The notes beneath the pieces were generated by a model, which ran no database searches, was not told the origin of the DNA, and was given only the letters and a program-made list of their open reading frames with translations. A program made the position numbers and the translations under genes. Shown piece after piece: positions 1-15,041 of a stretch of DNA of 64,000 bases; the first letter of the stretch is position 1; each line of letters starts with the position of its first letter. Origin of the DNA: Chrysomallon squamiferum (taxonomy: Eukaryota > Mollusca > Gastropoda > Neomphalida > Peltospiridae). The stretch spans positions 12,677,995 to 12,741,994 of the forward strand of contig CM022672.1 of NCBI GenBank assembly GCA_012295275.1, written 5' to 3'.

Positions 1-128
1 AAATAAGGAAATTAACAACTTTATATGATATCTTATTTAAAAAAACTTTGAGATAAGAAACAAAACAGTGCAGTATTATTTCAGAAAGATCCTGAAAAAA
101 GGTGATTCAGTGATTCGGTTTTACTTAC

Positions 129-2618
129 TTCTTCCCAATGCCTTATGTCAGTCAGAATTTTCTCCATATTCTGCTTTTCAGGAATTCTAACTAGATGTCC
201 ACTGGCATTACTGAAATTGAGTTAAATAAATATTGCAAAAATAATATTTTTATGTATTACTAGAAGTAAATCAAACTCACTAGTATAGTTTATCTGTTTC
301 TAGAAGCTAGTAAATACAACTCACTACTGCAGTGTATCTATTAATAAAAGTAAATTAAACTCACCAGTACAGTGTATTTTAAAGTTTAGTTAAATAACTA
401 GTTTCTCTATTACAAGAAGTAAATTAAACTCACTAGCACAGTTTATGTATTGCTAGAAGTATATTTAACTCACTAGTAAAGTTTATCTATTAATGGAAGC
501 TAGTAAATTAAACTCACTAGTACAGTGTATTTTAAAGTTTAGTTAAATAACTAGTTTCTCTATTACAAGAAGTAAATTAAACTCACTAGCACAGTTTATG
601 TATTGCTAGAAGTATATTTAACTCACTAGTAAAGTTTATCTATTAATGGAAGCTAGTAAATTAAACTCACTAGTACAGTGTATTTTAAAGTTTAGTTAAA
701 TAACTAGTTTCTCTATTACAAGAAGTAAATTAAACTCACTAGCACAGTTTATGTATTGCTAGAAGTATATTTAACTCACTAGTAAAGTTTATCTATTAAT
801 GGAAGCTAGTAAATTAAACTCACTAGTACAGTGTATTTTAAAGTTTAGTTAAATAACTAGTTTCTCTATTACAAGAAGTAAATTAAACTCACTAGCACAG
901 TTTATGTATTGCTAGAAGTATATTTAACTCACTAGTACAGTTTATCTATTAATGGAAGCTAGTAAATTAAACTCACTAGTACAGTGTATTTTAAAGTTTA
1001 GTTAAATAACTAGTTTCTCTATTACAAGAAGTAAATTAAACTCACTAGCACAGTTTATGTATTGCTAGAAGTATATTTAAACTCACTAGTAAAGTTTATC
1101 TATTAATGGAAGCTAGTAAATTAAACTCACTAGTACAGTGTATTTTAAAGTTTAGTTAAATAACTAGTTTCTCTATTACAAGAAGTAAATTAAACTCACT
1201 AGCACAGTTTATGTATTGCTAGAAGTATATTTAACTCACTAGTAAAGTTTATCTATTAATGGAAGCTAGTAAATTAAACTCACTAGTACAGTGTATTTTA
1301 AAGTTTAGTTAAATAACTAGTTTCTCTATTACAAGAAGTAAATTAAACTCACTAGCACAGTTTATGTATTGCTAGAAGTATATTTAACTCACTAGTAAAG
1401 TTTATCTATTAATGGAAGCTAGTAAATTAAACTCACTAGTACAGTGTATTTTAAAGTTTAGTTAAATAACTAGTTTCTCTATTACAAGAAGTAAATTAAA
1501 CTCACTAGCAGTTTATGTATTGCTAGAAGTATATTTAACTCACTAGTACAGTTTATCTATTAATAGAAGCTAGTAAATTAAACTCACTAGTACAGTGTAT
1601 TTTAAAGTTTAATTAAATATCTAGTTTCTCTATTACAAGAAGTAAATTAAACTCACTAGCACAGTTTATGTATTGCTAGGAGTAAACTAAACTCACATGT
1701 ACAGTTTATCTATTACTAGAAGCTAGTAAATTAAACAACTAGTACAGTTTATCTATTACTAGAAGCTAGTAAATTAAACTCACTAGTACAGTGTATCTAT
1801 TACTAGAAGAAAGTAAATTAAACTCACTTATACAGTTTATCTATTACTAGAAGCTAGTAAATTAAACTCACTAGTACAGTACTATCTATTACTAGAAGCT
1901 AGTAAATTAAACTCACTAGTACAGTGTATCTATTACTAGAAGTAAGTAAATTAAACTCACTTATACAGTTTATCTATTAATAGAAGCTAGTAAATTAAAC
2001 TCACTAGCACAGTTTATGTATTGCTAGAAGTATATTTAACTCACTAGTACAGTTTATCTATTAATAGAAGCTAGTAAATTAAACTCACTAGTACAGTAAT
2101 ATCAATTACTAGAAGCTAGTAAACTGAACTCACTAGTACAGTGTATCTATTACTAGAAGCTAGTAAACTGAACTCACTAGTACAGACTGTGGCATTCACT
2201 GAGACTCTGCTGTATCTGAGATCTTATTTCCTTCAGCCTCACTCTCGTCTCCTCCTCACGACGTCTCACTGCCAGGTGGAAGTCATCGATGGACTCGCGC
2301 CACGTGTCAACGTGGACCTGAAGAGCTGTCAGCATCTCCGTGTCTTTGTCACTGAGCAGCACGGTGAAATGATCTGCCAGCTTGGTCCATGCTCTCTCAC
2401 ACAGATTGAGACGTTTTGCAGTGGTTAGTTTGCACTCTTCAGTTACCTGCATTGAAAAAAAAAAAAAAATAAAAAAAAAAAAAGTAGAAAAATAAATTAA
2501 AAATAATGTAAAATAAAAGAATGAATGAATAAATAAGAAAATAAAAATAATAAATGAATATAATTAAAAAAAATTAATGAAATGAAATGAATATAAATAA
2601 ATGAATATTAAGAAAAAA

Positions 2619-2661
<43 letters not shown>

Positions 2662-5608
2662 ATAATAATAATGATGATGATGATGATGATGATGATAAAA
2701 TTATTATACAAGAAATTCTTGAATGACACCTAATAGCCTTTACTAACATATCTAAACATGAAACTAACAGTCATCAAACAAAACATTTTTTTAATTCTGA
2801 AATAAAATAATCTTTTGAGCTGCTGAGAAAACATAGGACTGTTTTACCTTTAGTGCCAGAGAGTACGATGCAGTACTCCACAGTTCTTTTTCCTCAGACA
2901 GCATCACCACTTGTTTTTCAAGTCGATGTCTCTGCAGCTCATACAGGTCGTGGTACTCGGCTAGCAGACTTGTGTTCTTCTGAGCTTCAGCCAGGGCACG
3001 TTTCAGCTAGAGTAACACATACAGGTCATTGTTATTCTCAGTTACTAATTTCAAAAACAAAATCACATACAGTAATGTATTCAGCAGTTCCTTCCTTCTA
3101 TAAATATGTGTTTTTATCTTTCACTTTGTCTCAGCTGTCCTGACCATCCTTAACCCCTTTGTCTCTTTCTCACTCTTACACAAACACACACACATACACA
3201 CACACAAACACACACACACACACACACACACATACACACACACTGATATGTAAAAGTTAACAAAATTTAAATACTCTTCTTTTTTTTTTATATTCACTTA
3301 CATCTTCCTGGGCTTCCTGTGCTTGTCTTGTCACCTTATCATCATGCTCCTTTACAACAGTCAGTTCTCTGACAAAGTGAACACAGGCTATATGTTATCA
3401 ATGATTAAAACTTCAAAAGAACATTAAAACTAAAAATGTAACCAACGTTAACACAAAAACATTTTTCAGAACTTCTATTATAAAAATGATAAGCTTTTTT
3501 TTTTTTTCTGTCTATTATATTTTCAGTTACCTGTCAATGTGTAACTATATGTTATCAATGAGTAAAACTTTATGAGAATATTAAAGATTAAAAAAACATG
3601 ATATCAATATAAAAATATTTTTCAGAACTTGAGTCTTTTATCAGAATGTTTTTATTTTATTTCAGGCTGATATATTTTCAACTATCTATCAGCATGCAAG
3701 AAAAACTATACATTATGAATGATTAAAACTTTATGAGAATATTAAAAATCAAAAAGAAACCCATATCATAAAAATAAAATAAAAATAAAAAAAATAAAAT
3801 AAAATAACAGTATTAATACAATTGATAAATAAAAAAAAAAAAATAAAAAAAAAAGAACAAAATAATGACCACAAAGCTAATAAAATTAATTAGCTGTTAC
3901 TTATGGGTTTCAGGATTTTTTAAATTTCCTTTACCACCTTTGAAAGATATACATACTGATTATTTAAAAGTATTTTTAAACTGGCTTACTGAGTAAGAAA
4001 GCTGATGGTTGCTTTGAATCTCAACAACTCCTCAGTCAGCCTTCTGTCCAGAGCCCTCTGTGCCATTACCTCCTCATGAAGACTGGAAAAAGAGTAGAAA
4101 AACACAATTAAATTTTTATACTTACAACATAACAAAAACAATAAATAAATCAATCAATAAAAGAAAATAAAACAAAGTAAAAGAAGATGCAACAAAAGAA
4201 AATTCTACAAAATGTAACAAGGTTTTAAAAAAAAAAAAAAAAAAAATTAAATATTTTCTTTCCTATAGTTTTCACCATTGTTTTTTTTACTTAGTTTTTT
4301 TTCTTCTTATAATGAACATAAACTATACAAATTCAAGCTTCCATACATTCATACACCAACTGAAATATTCATGCAATCACACACATATTCTAATGCACAC
4401 AAATATAAACTGATATACATACACATACTTTACACACACAAACATACACACACAGACTGGCAGAGAGAAGTAAGTTCAGTTGTCATATGAACCTTTTGAT
4501 CTGTATGGGAATTCTACTGAGAAGATCTGAGTATTTCTGACGAATGGCAGATAACAGTTCTCCTCTCTCAGCACACTCCACAGTTACCTAAAAACAAAAT
4601 GATCAGTTATAATCAGATATACTATTAGAGTAATTATAATTACAACAAATAAATAAATAAATAACATTTTAAAAAGCATATATATAAAAAATTAAAAAAA
4701 TTAAAAAAAATTATTATAACATTAATGTCTATAGTTAGGAATGTATTTATTTTTGAATATAACTAATACATACAAATTTTACTGTAATATAAACGTTTTC
4801 CATTTCTTTTATACATTACTTAATCTATCATTATGGTGCACCTTCCCACAAACAGAAAACACTTAGCATGTTATACTTAATATTCACTGACAGGGACAGT
4901 TTGGAATGGGTCTTAGCCCAGTGAGCAAACAAAAGAACAATGATGATTACATACAAATCATCATGTTTCAGATGTAAACTCTTAATGACTGAATTACTTT
5001 CAACTTGTTTATCTCATGATTACTTTATTATGAACAATGATAAGTGACTAAAAACAATTAAACATTAAATATTAACTTGGAAGAATAAGGAATTTTATAA
5101 GACCATTTATTATTACTGCCACAGGGGTGTCATGATACTGTCATAAATTTAGAACAGTTTTTATTTATTATTTTCAGGTACTCACCTGTCTGATGACTTC
5201 ATGGAAAATAACATTGTAGATATTTTGTTCTTTCTTGATTAGCTCCAGTATATTGTGCATCTAAAAAATTATTTAACTTAATTTTTTTTTTTTAAATAAA
5301 GAATATAAACATGAATGAAAAAGCTAATATAATATAATCCACCTGTTAACATTATTTACATTTACAAAAGTAGAATATGTAATTTGTTTTACATCATTTT
5401 CTGTTTTAAAAATAGATATTGCACTGATGATAATCATTATTTTATTTTTCATTATAATGAAATTTGTTTCATCTTCAAGATTTTTTTTCCACAACAATAG
5501 CAATATCTATGTAAATTGACAGGCTTTTTTGTTTGTTATTATCATCATCAACATCAGTATTATTAGAGATATTATTATTAACACTATCATTATAAATATC
5601 ATTATTAC

Positions 5609-5701
<93 letters not shown>

Positions 5702-6817
5702 GTATTTACCTGAGTAGGTCCTTGGTTTTCTATTTCCAAATCATTAATCCCCAATTTATCCAGCATGTCTTCAAAAGATTTTTTAAGCTGTACTACTTCA
5801 TATCTACTTCCAGGTTTCCTATTACATTAATAATAATTAGAAAAACATTAGCAGAATTAGTCAAATAAAACATCACACTGTTTATAATGAACAAAATATT
5901 CACTAAAAAAAAAAAGTAATATTATATACAAATTTTTAAAGCATTTGTTAGCTTATGGAAGAAAGGAACACACAAAGAGCTGGTTTTTAAGATGGCAATA
6001 AAAATGTAATTTGAGATGAAAACAAAAAAATTAAAAATTAATAAATAAATATGTGTAAAATATAGCATTTTTATCATTTTATTATGTCATAGTAATCAGA
6101 TAATAATAATAAAATTAATTATTTAGCGTAAAAAACTTGAATTTAGTAAACTTTGTAAACCTTGTGATTGTAAACAAATGTTTACTTACAAGGATGGAAA
6201 CAAAACCAGATGTTTTTCATGATCTTCAGGCTGTGTTGTAAACTGACTGAAAAATTAAAATTAATATAAATGCAATTAAATGGTCACAGAGATAGAACAC
6301 ATACCACAATCAAATTATTACTGTCATTCCATATTATACTAAAACAAATATTCCCTTGAAAAGTTAAGGTATATTTAAAAAATAAATAGATCACTCGCAT
6401 ACAAACAACAACAACAACGACCATAATAATAATATTAAATAATAAAAAATAAAAATAAATAAAAAAGGAATAAAGAAAATGCTATACCCTGTAATTCAGT
6501 GACTGGCTGACTCACACATACAGACTGACTTTCTCACACACACACACACATGCATGCACGCAAAAACATACCCCCACACAAACAGAGTACAATCATATTT
6601 GTAACTTCTATATAAACCAAAATTAAATACATTTAATGCTACAACCACAATGATTTTGTCTAAATAATATTATAATAAAATTTTATATGCTGATATTCTT
6701 ACTCTTCAACATATTCAATACCCATGACTCCACGATTCTTAACAATGTGATATTCGCTAGGAAGAAGTGTGTCTGGTAACTGAAGAGGCTGAAAAAAAAT
6801 TAAAAATTAAAATATTA

Positions 6818-6856
<39 letters not shown>

Positions 6857-8573
6857 ATACGTCACATTAAAAATATATAAATAAATAAAATATATAAATT
6901 ACATCTAAATCAAATATCTATAAAACTACATAAAAACTATTTAAAATTTAAAATTACCACTATTGCTATTAATGTTGAAATGTTTACATTTTCTTAGAAA
7001 TTTTTAATATAATTAATTACCTATTATATGTACACACACACACACACACACACACACTTACATATTTTAAATTCAGTTCAACAAAACACCCCATTTTATG
7101 TTGTTATTATTTTTATTATTTATTTATTTATTTAATTTTATATATTTCATTTTATTGACAAGCATTAATGTGACACCCAGTAGCCAGTATTTCCTTTTAT
7201 TCAGATAGTGCTGCAAATTTATTCCTTTATTCAAAACATAACAAAGAATAACATTTTAAAGAATGTAAATAATAAAATAAAATTAACACCTTACCTTGTG
7301 TTGCTTCTTTTCAGCATCTCTTCTTATCACACTTGGATCAACTGTGTCAGGTTTATCTCCTGTAACACCTTGGTTGGGGACATCATACAAAAATGAGATA
7401 TCTCTAAAAAAATATAATAATAATAAAATAATAAATAAATAAATTTAAATTAAATAAAAGAACTTAATCTGTGTTGGAAAGTAGAGTTAACAAAAATAAA
7501 ATAACAGTAATTTAAAACCAAATCAACAAAAATTAAAAAATGTTTTTATAAATAACAGTAAATAAGTAATGATCTCAGAAAATTTTAGGTTCTTTTTTGC
7601 TGTAAGCAACTGATGAAAAATAATCTATATTTGCTTTGTCAAAAGATGTTTTGCACTGTTGATGTGATATTACACACAGGTGGCTACAATAAACAGATGT
7701 GTTCTAAAGCAGAATCGGGAAGAGCATTAAAAAAAAAAAAAAAAAAAAAAAATGTATACATATTTATGTAGATTTTTAATAATTAAACAAAGCAAAAAAC
7801 TTCCAGTATGTTAAAGACCTTTTAAGTTTTATTTTATTTATTCTTTTTTCATCATTCTTCATTGTGAAGCATAGGCCAGATATATTTCATGTGAATGGAA
7901 ATATATACACGTATGGATACAAATAATCCAGTTAAGGCAGAAAACTTCTGGAAACTATACAGCTACAGAAATCAAGCATATGGTAGTATTTTAAAGAATG
8001 CTGAAATTTCAAGGTACCTTCCTGCTCCACAAATACAAGGAATGTTTTCACTTAGATGTTTAAACTTCTCTTTTCTTTTGTAACTCCATAAGTTGTCTGG
8101 TGCTGGCCGAGAAGGAATCTAAATCAGAGAGCAAAAATATCCCATTTAAATATTTGTTTTAAATTATTTTAGATAATATGAAAATGTCAGTTGTGGGTAG
8201 AAAATAAGATGTATAAATATATATTTTTTGAAATTGTTGATAATATTAATTTCCATAATTTTTGTTTCTCATGCCAATTAAAAAAAAATTTCTTTTTTTT
8301 AATTGATAAATATGTTATTAATTAACAGGAAAATTTAATATTATGCTTTCAAACCTACATTTTCTAACATCATTGATAATCTTAAAAAGTAGCTAGATTT
8401 TAAAATAATAAAATATTTCCATTGCTCTTTATTACAAATGCACTATGCTGGAATGATTTTCATTAATGAGGCTTCTTTTCTTTTCTTTTCTTTTTTTCGC
8501 TAATATGTATAAAACAAAGATTAATGTGTAAAATGATATTTTACTTTTTATTAAAAAAAATTATAATAATAAC

Positions 8574-8604
<31 letters not shown>

Positions 8605-9304
8605 TAAATTATAAAAAGAAATAAGTTATGTAAATTCAATTAAAAAGATAATCTTGAAAACCCCACCAAAAAATCCCAACAATCAGTAATACACACACGT
8701 TCTATTATTAATTTTATTTTATCTGTTTTTAATATTTTAAATAAAAATTTTGACTAAATAAATAATTTGTTAAACCAATGAATTATAAACAAGTACACTC
8801 ACTGAAGACACATTGAGACTTTTGCTTCCTGGTGGCTTTATTCTGTCTTTGACAGCAGGTGACTGAGTGAGAGCAAAAAGCAACTCATCAGGTAGGAAAT
8901 CACTTTGCAAGGAAGTAGGTAAAGGCTTGGTTTTGTCTATGGCAGTTGAACTGGATTTCAGCTCAGGCAGAACACCTAAAAGTTCGTATTATAATTAAAA
9001 CGTGATTTCTCTTACTGTTTATTAACTTATACATAATTAGATTTATCTTCCTAGGAAATAAAAATTTATCATATTTATATTATTGGTAAAAAAAAAAATA
9101 AAGAATAAAAGAATAATTCTTTAACAGAAAAATAAAATAACAAATACTTTTTAATGGCTTAATTCACAATACAGTTTGTTTATATTCTATTTTAACTGAA
9201 TTATTAAAATAATAATTTAAATATAGATGTTCAACTTAAATTTGAATATTTATAGCCAAGGTTTCATGCAGTTTTTACCATAGTTATTTACTGAAAAACA
9301 AAAC

Positions 9305-9346
<42 letters not shown>

Positions 9347-9533
9347 GTAGTAGTAGTATTAGTAGTAGTAGTAGTAGTAGTAGTAGTAGCAGTAATAAAA
9401 GTAATAATAATAATTTTATCTATTTACTCTTACTCTGCTGTGATAAAACAGACTTGTTTTCATCTGGGGATTTCTTCCCTTCAATTGTATCTGGAGCCAT
9501 TGGCTCCTGTCTTCTTGCAACAACAGTGGTCAT
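129..9533 (-). CDS. AXDND1: Axonemal dynein light chain domain-containing protein 1, N-terminal part
   Basis: A long coiled-coil protein related to axonemal dynein light chains and linked in mammals to sperm and cilia. Fourteen exons are visible (minus strand, in coding order): 9434-9533, 8803-8975, 8018-8118, 7295-7403, 6703-6788, 6190-6246, 5710-5818, 5186-5260, 4493-4587, 3990-4082, 3302-3368, 2848-3006, 2178-2446, 129-210. They join in phase into 525 residues, and the gene continues past the left edge (the human protein is about 1,000 residues). Diagnostic stretches shared with human are GAGRDISFLYDV, LVLFPSLKPG, GPTQMHNILELIKKEQ, IYNVIFHEVIRQ, ECAERGELLSAIR, LAEYHDLYELQRHR and LSDKDTEMLTALQ. 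The start is the first ATG of the exon at 9533 (MTTVVARRQE). It faces SURF2 head-to-head 664 bp away. The exon at 4493 uses a weak GTTCAT donor, but phase supports it. Confidence 0.95.
211..2177 (-). repeat. Intron-filling tandem array with 153-bp higher-order unit that contains a splice donor
   Basis: Nearly the whole AXDND1 intron between exons 2178-2446 and 129-210 is a tandem array (about 250-2177). The basic monomer is roughly 45-51 bp. Between about 370 and 1600 the monomers are organised in homogenised 153-bp units: the marker GTGTATTTTAAAG recurs at 372, 525, 678, 831 and 984. Every monomer carries plus-strand CTCACTAG, which on the coding strand reads CTA|GTGAGT, the same sequence as the donor used by the adjoining exon. 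Only about 40 bp of unique sequence is left before the acceptor at 211. Confidence 0.95.
2447..2847. repeat. Low-complexity intron sequence (poly-A runs, ATT/ATG trinucleotides)
   Basis: Intron of AXDND1 made largely of A-runs (2453-2485, 2616-2659) followed by AAT and ATG trinucleotide repeats (2660-2695). I see no coding or structural signal. Confidence 0.8.
3178..3242. repeat. (CA)n microsatellite
   Basis: Imperfect CA dinucleotide run inside the AXDND1 intron at 3007-3301. Confidence 0.9.
3369..3770 (-). repeat. Diverged tandem repeat (about 160 bp, 3 copies) in AXDND1 intron, next to the acceptor
   Basis: Three copies of a block with TATATGTTATCAATGA followed by a TAAAACTTTATGAGAATATTAAA-like stretch start near 3385, 3545 and 3708. 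The copies also carry a resemblance to the exon edge: the exon/acceptor reads TCAGTTCTCTGACAAAGTG, and the second copy at about 3523 reads TCAGTTACCTGTCAATGTG. The duplicated unit therefore appears to include a few exon bases and the 3' splice site. The third copy is more decayed. Confidence 0.65.
5605..5701. repeat. Compound (ATT)n-(ATC)n microsatellite abutting an AXDND1 splice donor
   Basis: About 17 ATT units run straight into about 15 ATC units. On the coding strand the (GAT)n tract begins immediately after the donor GTAAAT of the exon at 5710-5818. It produces poly-Met, poly-Asn and poly-His reading frames that are artefacts. Confidence 0.92.
6808..6860. repeat. (AAAT)n microsatellite
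   Basis: Tetranucleotide run in the AXDND1 intron upstream of exon 6703-6788. Confidence 0.85.
9306..9420. repeat. Compound (AAT)n-(AGT)n microsatellite
   Basis: AAT units (9306-9346) followed by AGT units (to about 9390) and further AAT-rich sequence, in AXDND1 intron 1 just after the first coding exon. Confidence 0.9.
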
Positions 9534-9682
9534 AATGTTTTATTTATGACAAAAACCTCTGTGATATTAACATCATCTGTAATCAATCAAAAATAACAAC
9601 AAAACTAATAATATAAATAATAGTAATAAGAAGAACAACAACAACAATAAGAACAAATTCTGTTTACTCTTAGTCTTATTCT

Positions 9683-9685
<3 letters not shown>

Positions 9686-9734
<49 letters not shown>
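9686..9734. repeat. (AT)n microsatellite in the AXDND1/SURF2 spacer
   Basis: Uninterrupted TA dinucleotides in the head-to-head spacer. A (CA)n run follows at 9909-9935. Confidence 0.9.
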
Positions 9735-9738
<4 letters not shown>

Positions 9739-10197
9739 TGAAATATGCTAGTTATATTTTAAAGGTTCTATACTGTAAATATTAACGTATCTGACTTTTG
9801 AGTCAACATACTGTTATATCACACTGTATATATATTTTTTATCACTAAGTACATCTGATGTTTATTCTGAAAAAAAGAGCAATAGTTCAATCCGTGTGTG
9901 CATATGTATACACACACACACACACACACACACACGATTATCAGTAAAAAAAAATACGAAATTGAATCACTACGAAAACACAGCAATGGTGAACATTATG
10001 ACAGAAAAAATGAAAATACAGCCTTTAAATATAAAGTTCAAAAGAAAAGCTTATAAGTTCTTAAATTATTGTCTTTAAAAAACTGAAATTAATCATTAAC
10101 GATGTGCTAAATAATTATTCTTACTTACTTACTTTAAATTAAACATTATTTCGTTATTACATAATCTCTGCAAACTCTCAAAGCTTTATCAGTCGCC

Positions 10198-13610
<3,413 letters not shown>

Positions 13611-15041
13611 ATTCAGTTATAACTAATGCTTGCTGCATACATGTGATTCATCTGATTCTAATTTACTTAATAAAATGAATTGCAAACATGCAATTTCCTT
13701 TGCCTTTTGTCTTTATATGTCACATTATATGGGACAGGTTATAACATGTATTAATAATAATATACATTTTTATTTTTGGGGACCTGTTACTCTTAAATTA
13801 ATTTGTTCAATAAGGAATATGTATACAGTAATAACTAAATAAATCATGTTTTAATAGATATGTTAGGTGTCATCAGCACTGGATGATAATCAGTGAAAAA
13901 AACAACTCATGCATTGTGTAGGAAACAAAACAAAAAAAATGTCACTTATCTTTTTATCTTCTAATTCATTACAGAATGTTTTAATGACACCTTTGAGATG
14001 ACGTAATGCCTTTCCTCTATTTTGAGAAAAAACAAAAAAATAAATATTTTATCTTTTTAAAAAATAGATAATTTTTATTGAGCTCATTTAAAATGACTGG
14101 TTATCAAAATGATTTCTTGGTAACAAATGATGCATTTATACAAGTTTTATACATTAACATAATCACATACAAATTCAAGCACATCAAACAACATTTTATA
14201 TTGTTAAACAACTGTACAAATAACAAAAGTAACAATCGAAACAAAATTTGGAAATGATTTTGAATGTGCACAATCTTTCTTCGTGTTCTGTGGTTATGGA
14301 AATCTTTGCTGCAGCCATTTAACTGACAGTTTAGCTAGTTACAAGTATCTGTGTGTGCACACTTCACAGGATTGAAGCTATGCATCATTTTAAATGTTAA
14401 TTGTTCTTCAAATGTAACACAACATTTTGTTTAATCACAGTGGCCATTCAAATGTAAGTCTCAGTTTGCTCTCATTATAAAGAGTTTTTATTTTTATATG
14501 TTATTTTATTTCTTTGCTTACTGGCCAGTTTTATAGATAATAATACTAGCTTGATCAGTGATCATTTTAAGGTAAACACCTGTAGATGAAAATACCTACA
14601 CCATCAAACTGTAAAATAGGCTTAATGAAACTTTCATGGTTCTACTTTTCTTCAAAATCACTGTTTTTTTTCTTTTTTGGTCTTTGTTAACATTATGATC
14701 ACATTATCACAAAACACTCCTCAGCAAATTTCTTTCTCACTGTCACAACCAATGCAAGGTTCATTTGTGTCCAGCAAGATACTTTGGTTTACCAACTCCT
14801 GTCTTTGAATAAGTGTAAACAATAAACAATAACCCAGCAACAATACTGAGAGTTTGGCATGTTCGTTGATAAAAAGAAATCTATCTTTCATTAGCACTTA
14901 TTTTGACAGCTTCAGGTGTTAATGTTTGTCAGCACAGTGTACTGCGAACACTTTACAGCCCATCTCCACCCACCCCGAAATGTCCAAGCAATTTAATTGC
15001 ACTGCTGTAGCAAACAGCTGCCAGTTTTTAAATTAGTTTTC
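13611..15041. other. Convergent 3' region between SURF2 and PPP1R10
   Basis: No gene is visible here. The left part is probably SURF2 3' UTR. From about 14070 to 15041 the sequence is less repetitive than the introns and is probably PPP1R10 3' UTR: on the minus strand an AATAAA (forward 14074-14079) lies about 960 bp beyond the PPP1R10 stop. Confidence 0.5.
14074..14079 (-). terminator. Candidate PPP1R10 polyadenylation signal
   Basis: AATAAA on the minus strand, about 960 bp past the stop at 15042. It is the first such hexamer in a non-homopolymer context, but unproven. Confidence 0.35.

Noticed and set aside
250-2177. CRISPR-like or interspersed regular repeat
   Set aside because: Monomers are contiguous with no unique spacers, in an animal-type intron; it is a tandem satellite.
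2564-2749. Phe-rich minus-strand frame
   Set aside because: Translation of a poly-A/poly-T tract.
5475-5717. Open frames encoding poly-Met, poly-Asn or poly-His
   Set aside because: They come from the (ATT)n-(ATC)n microsatellite inside an AXDND1 intron.
7895-8083. 62-codon plus-strand frame MEIYTRMDTNN
   Set aside because: It overlaps a certain AXDND1 exon on the other strand and is a chance frame.
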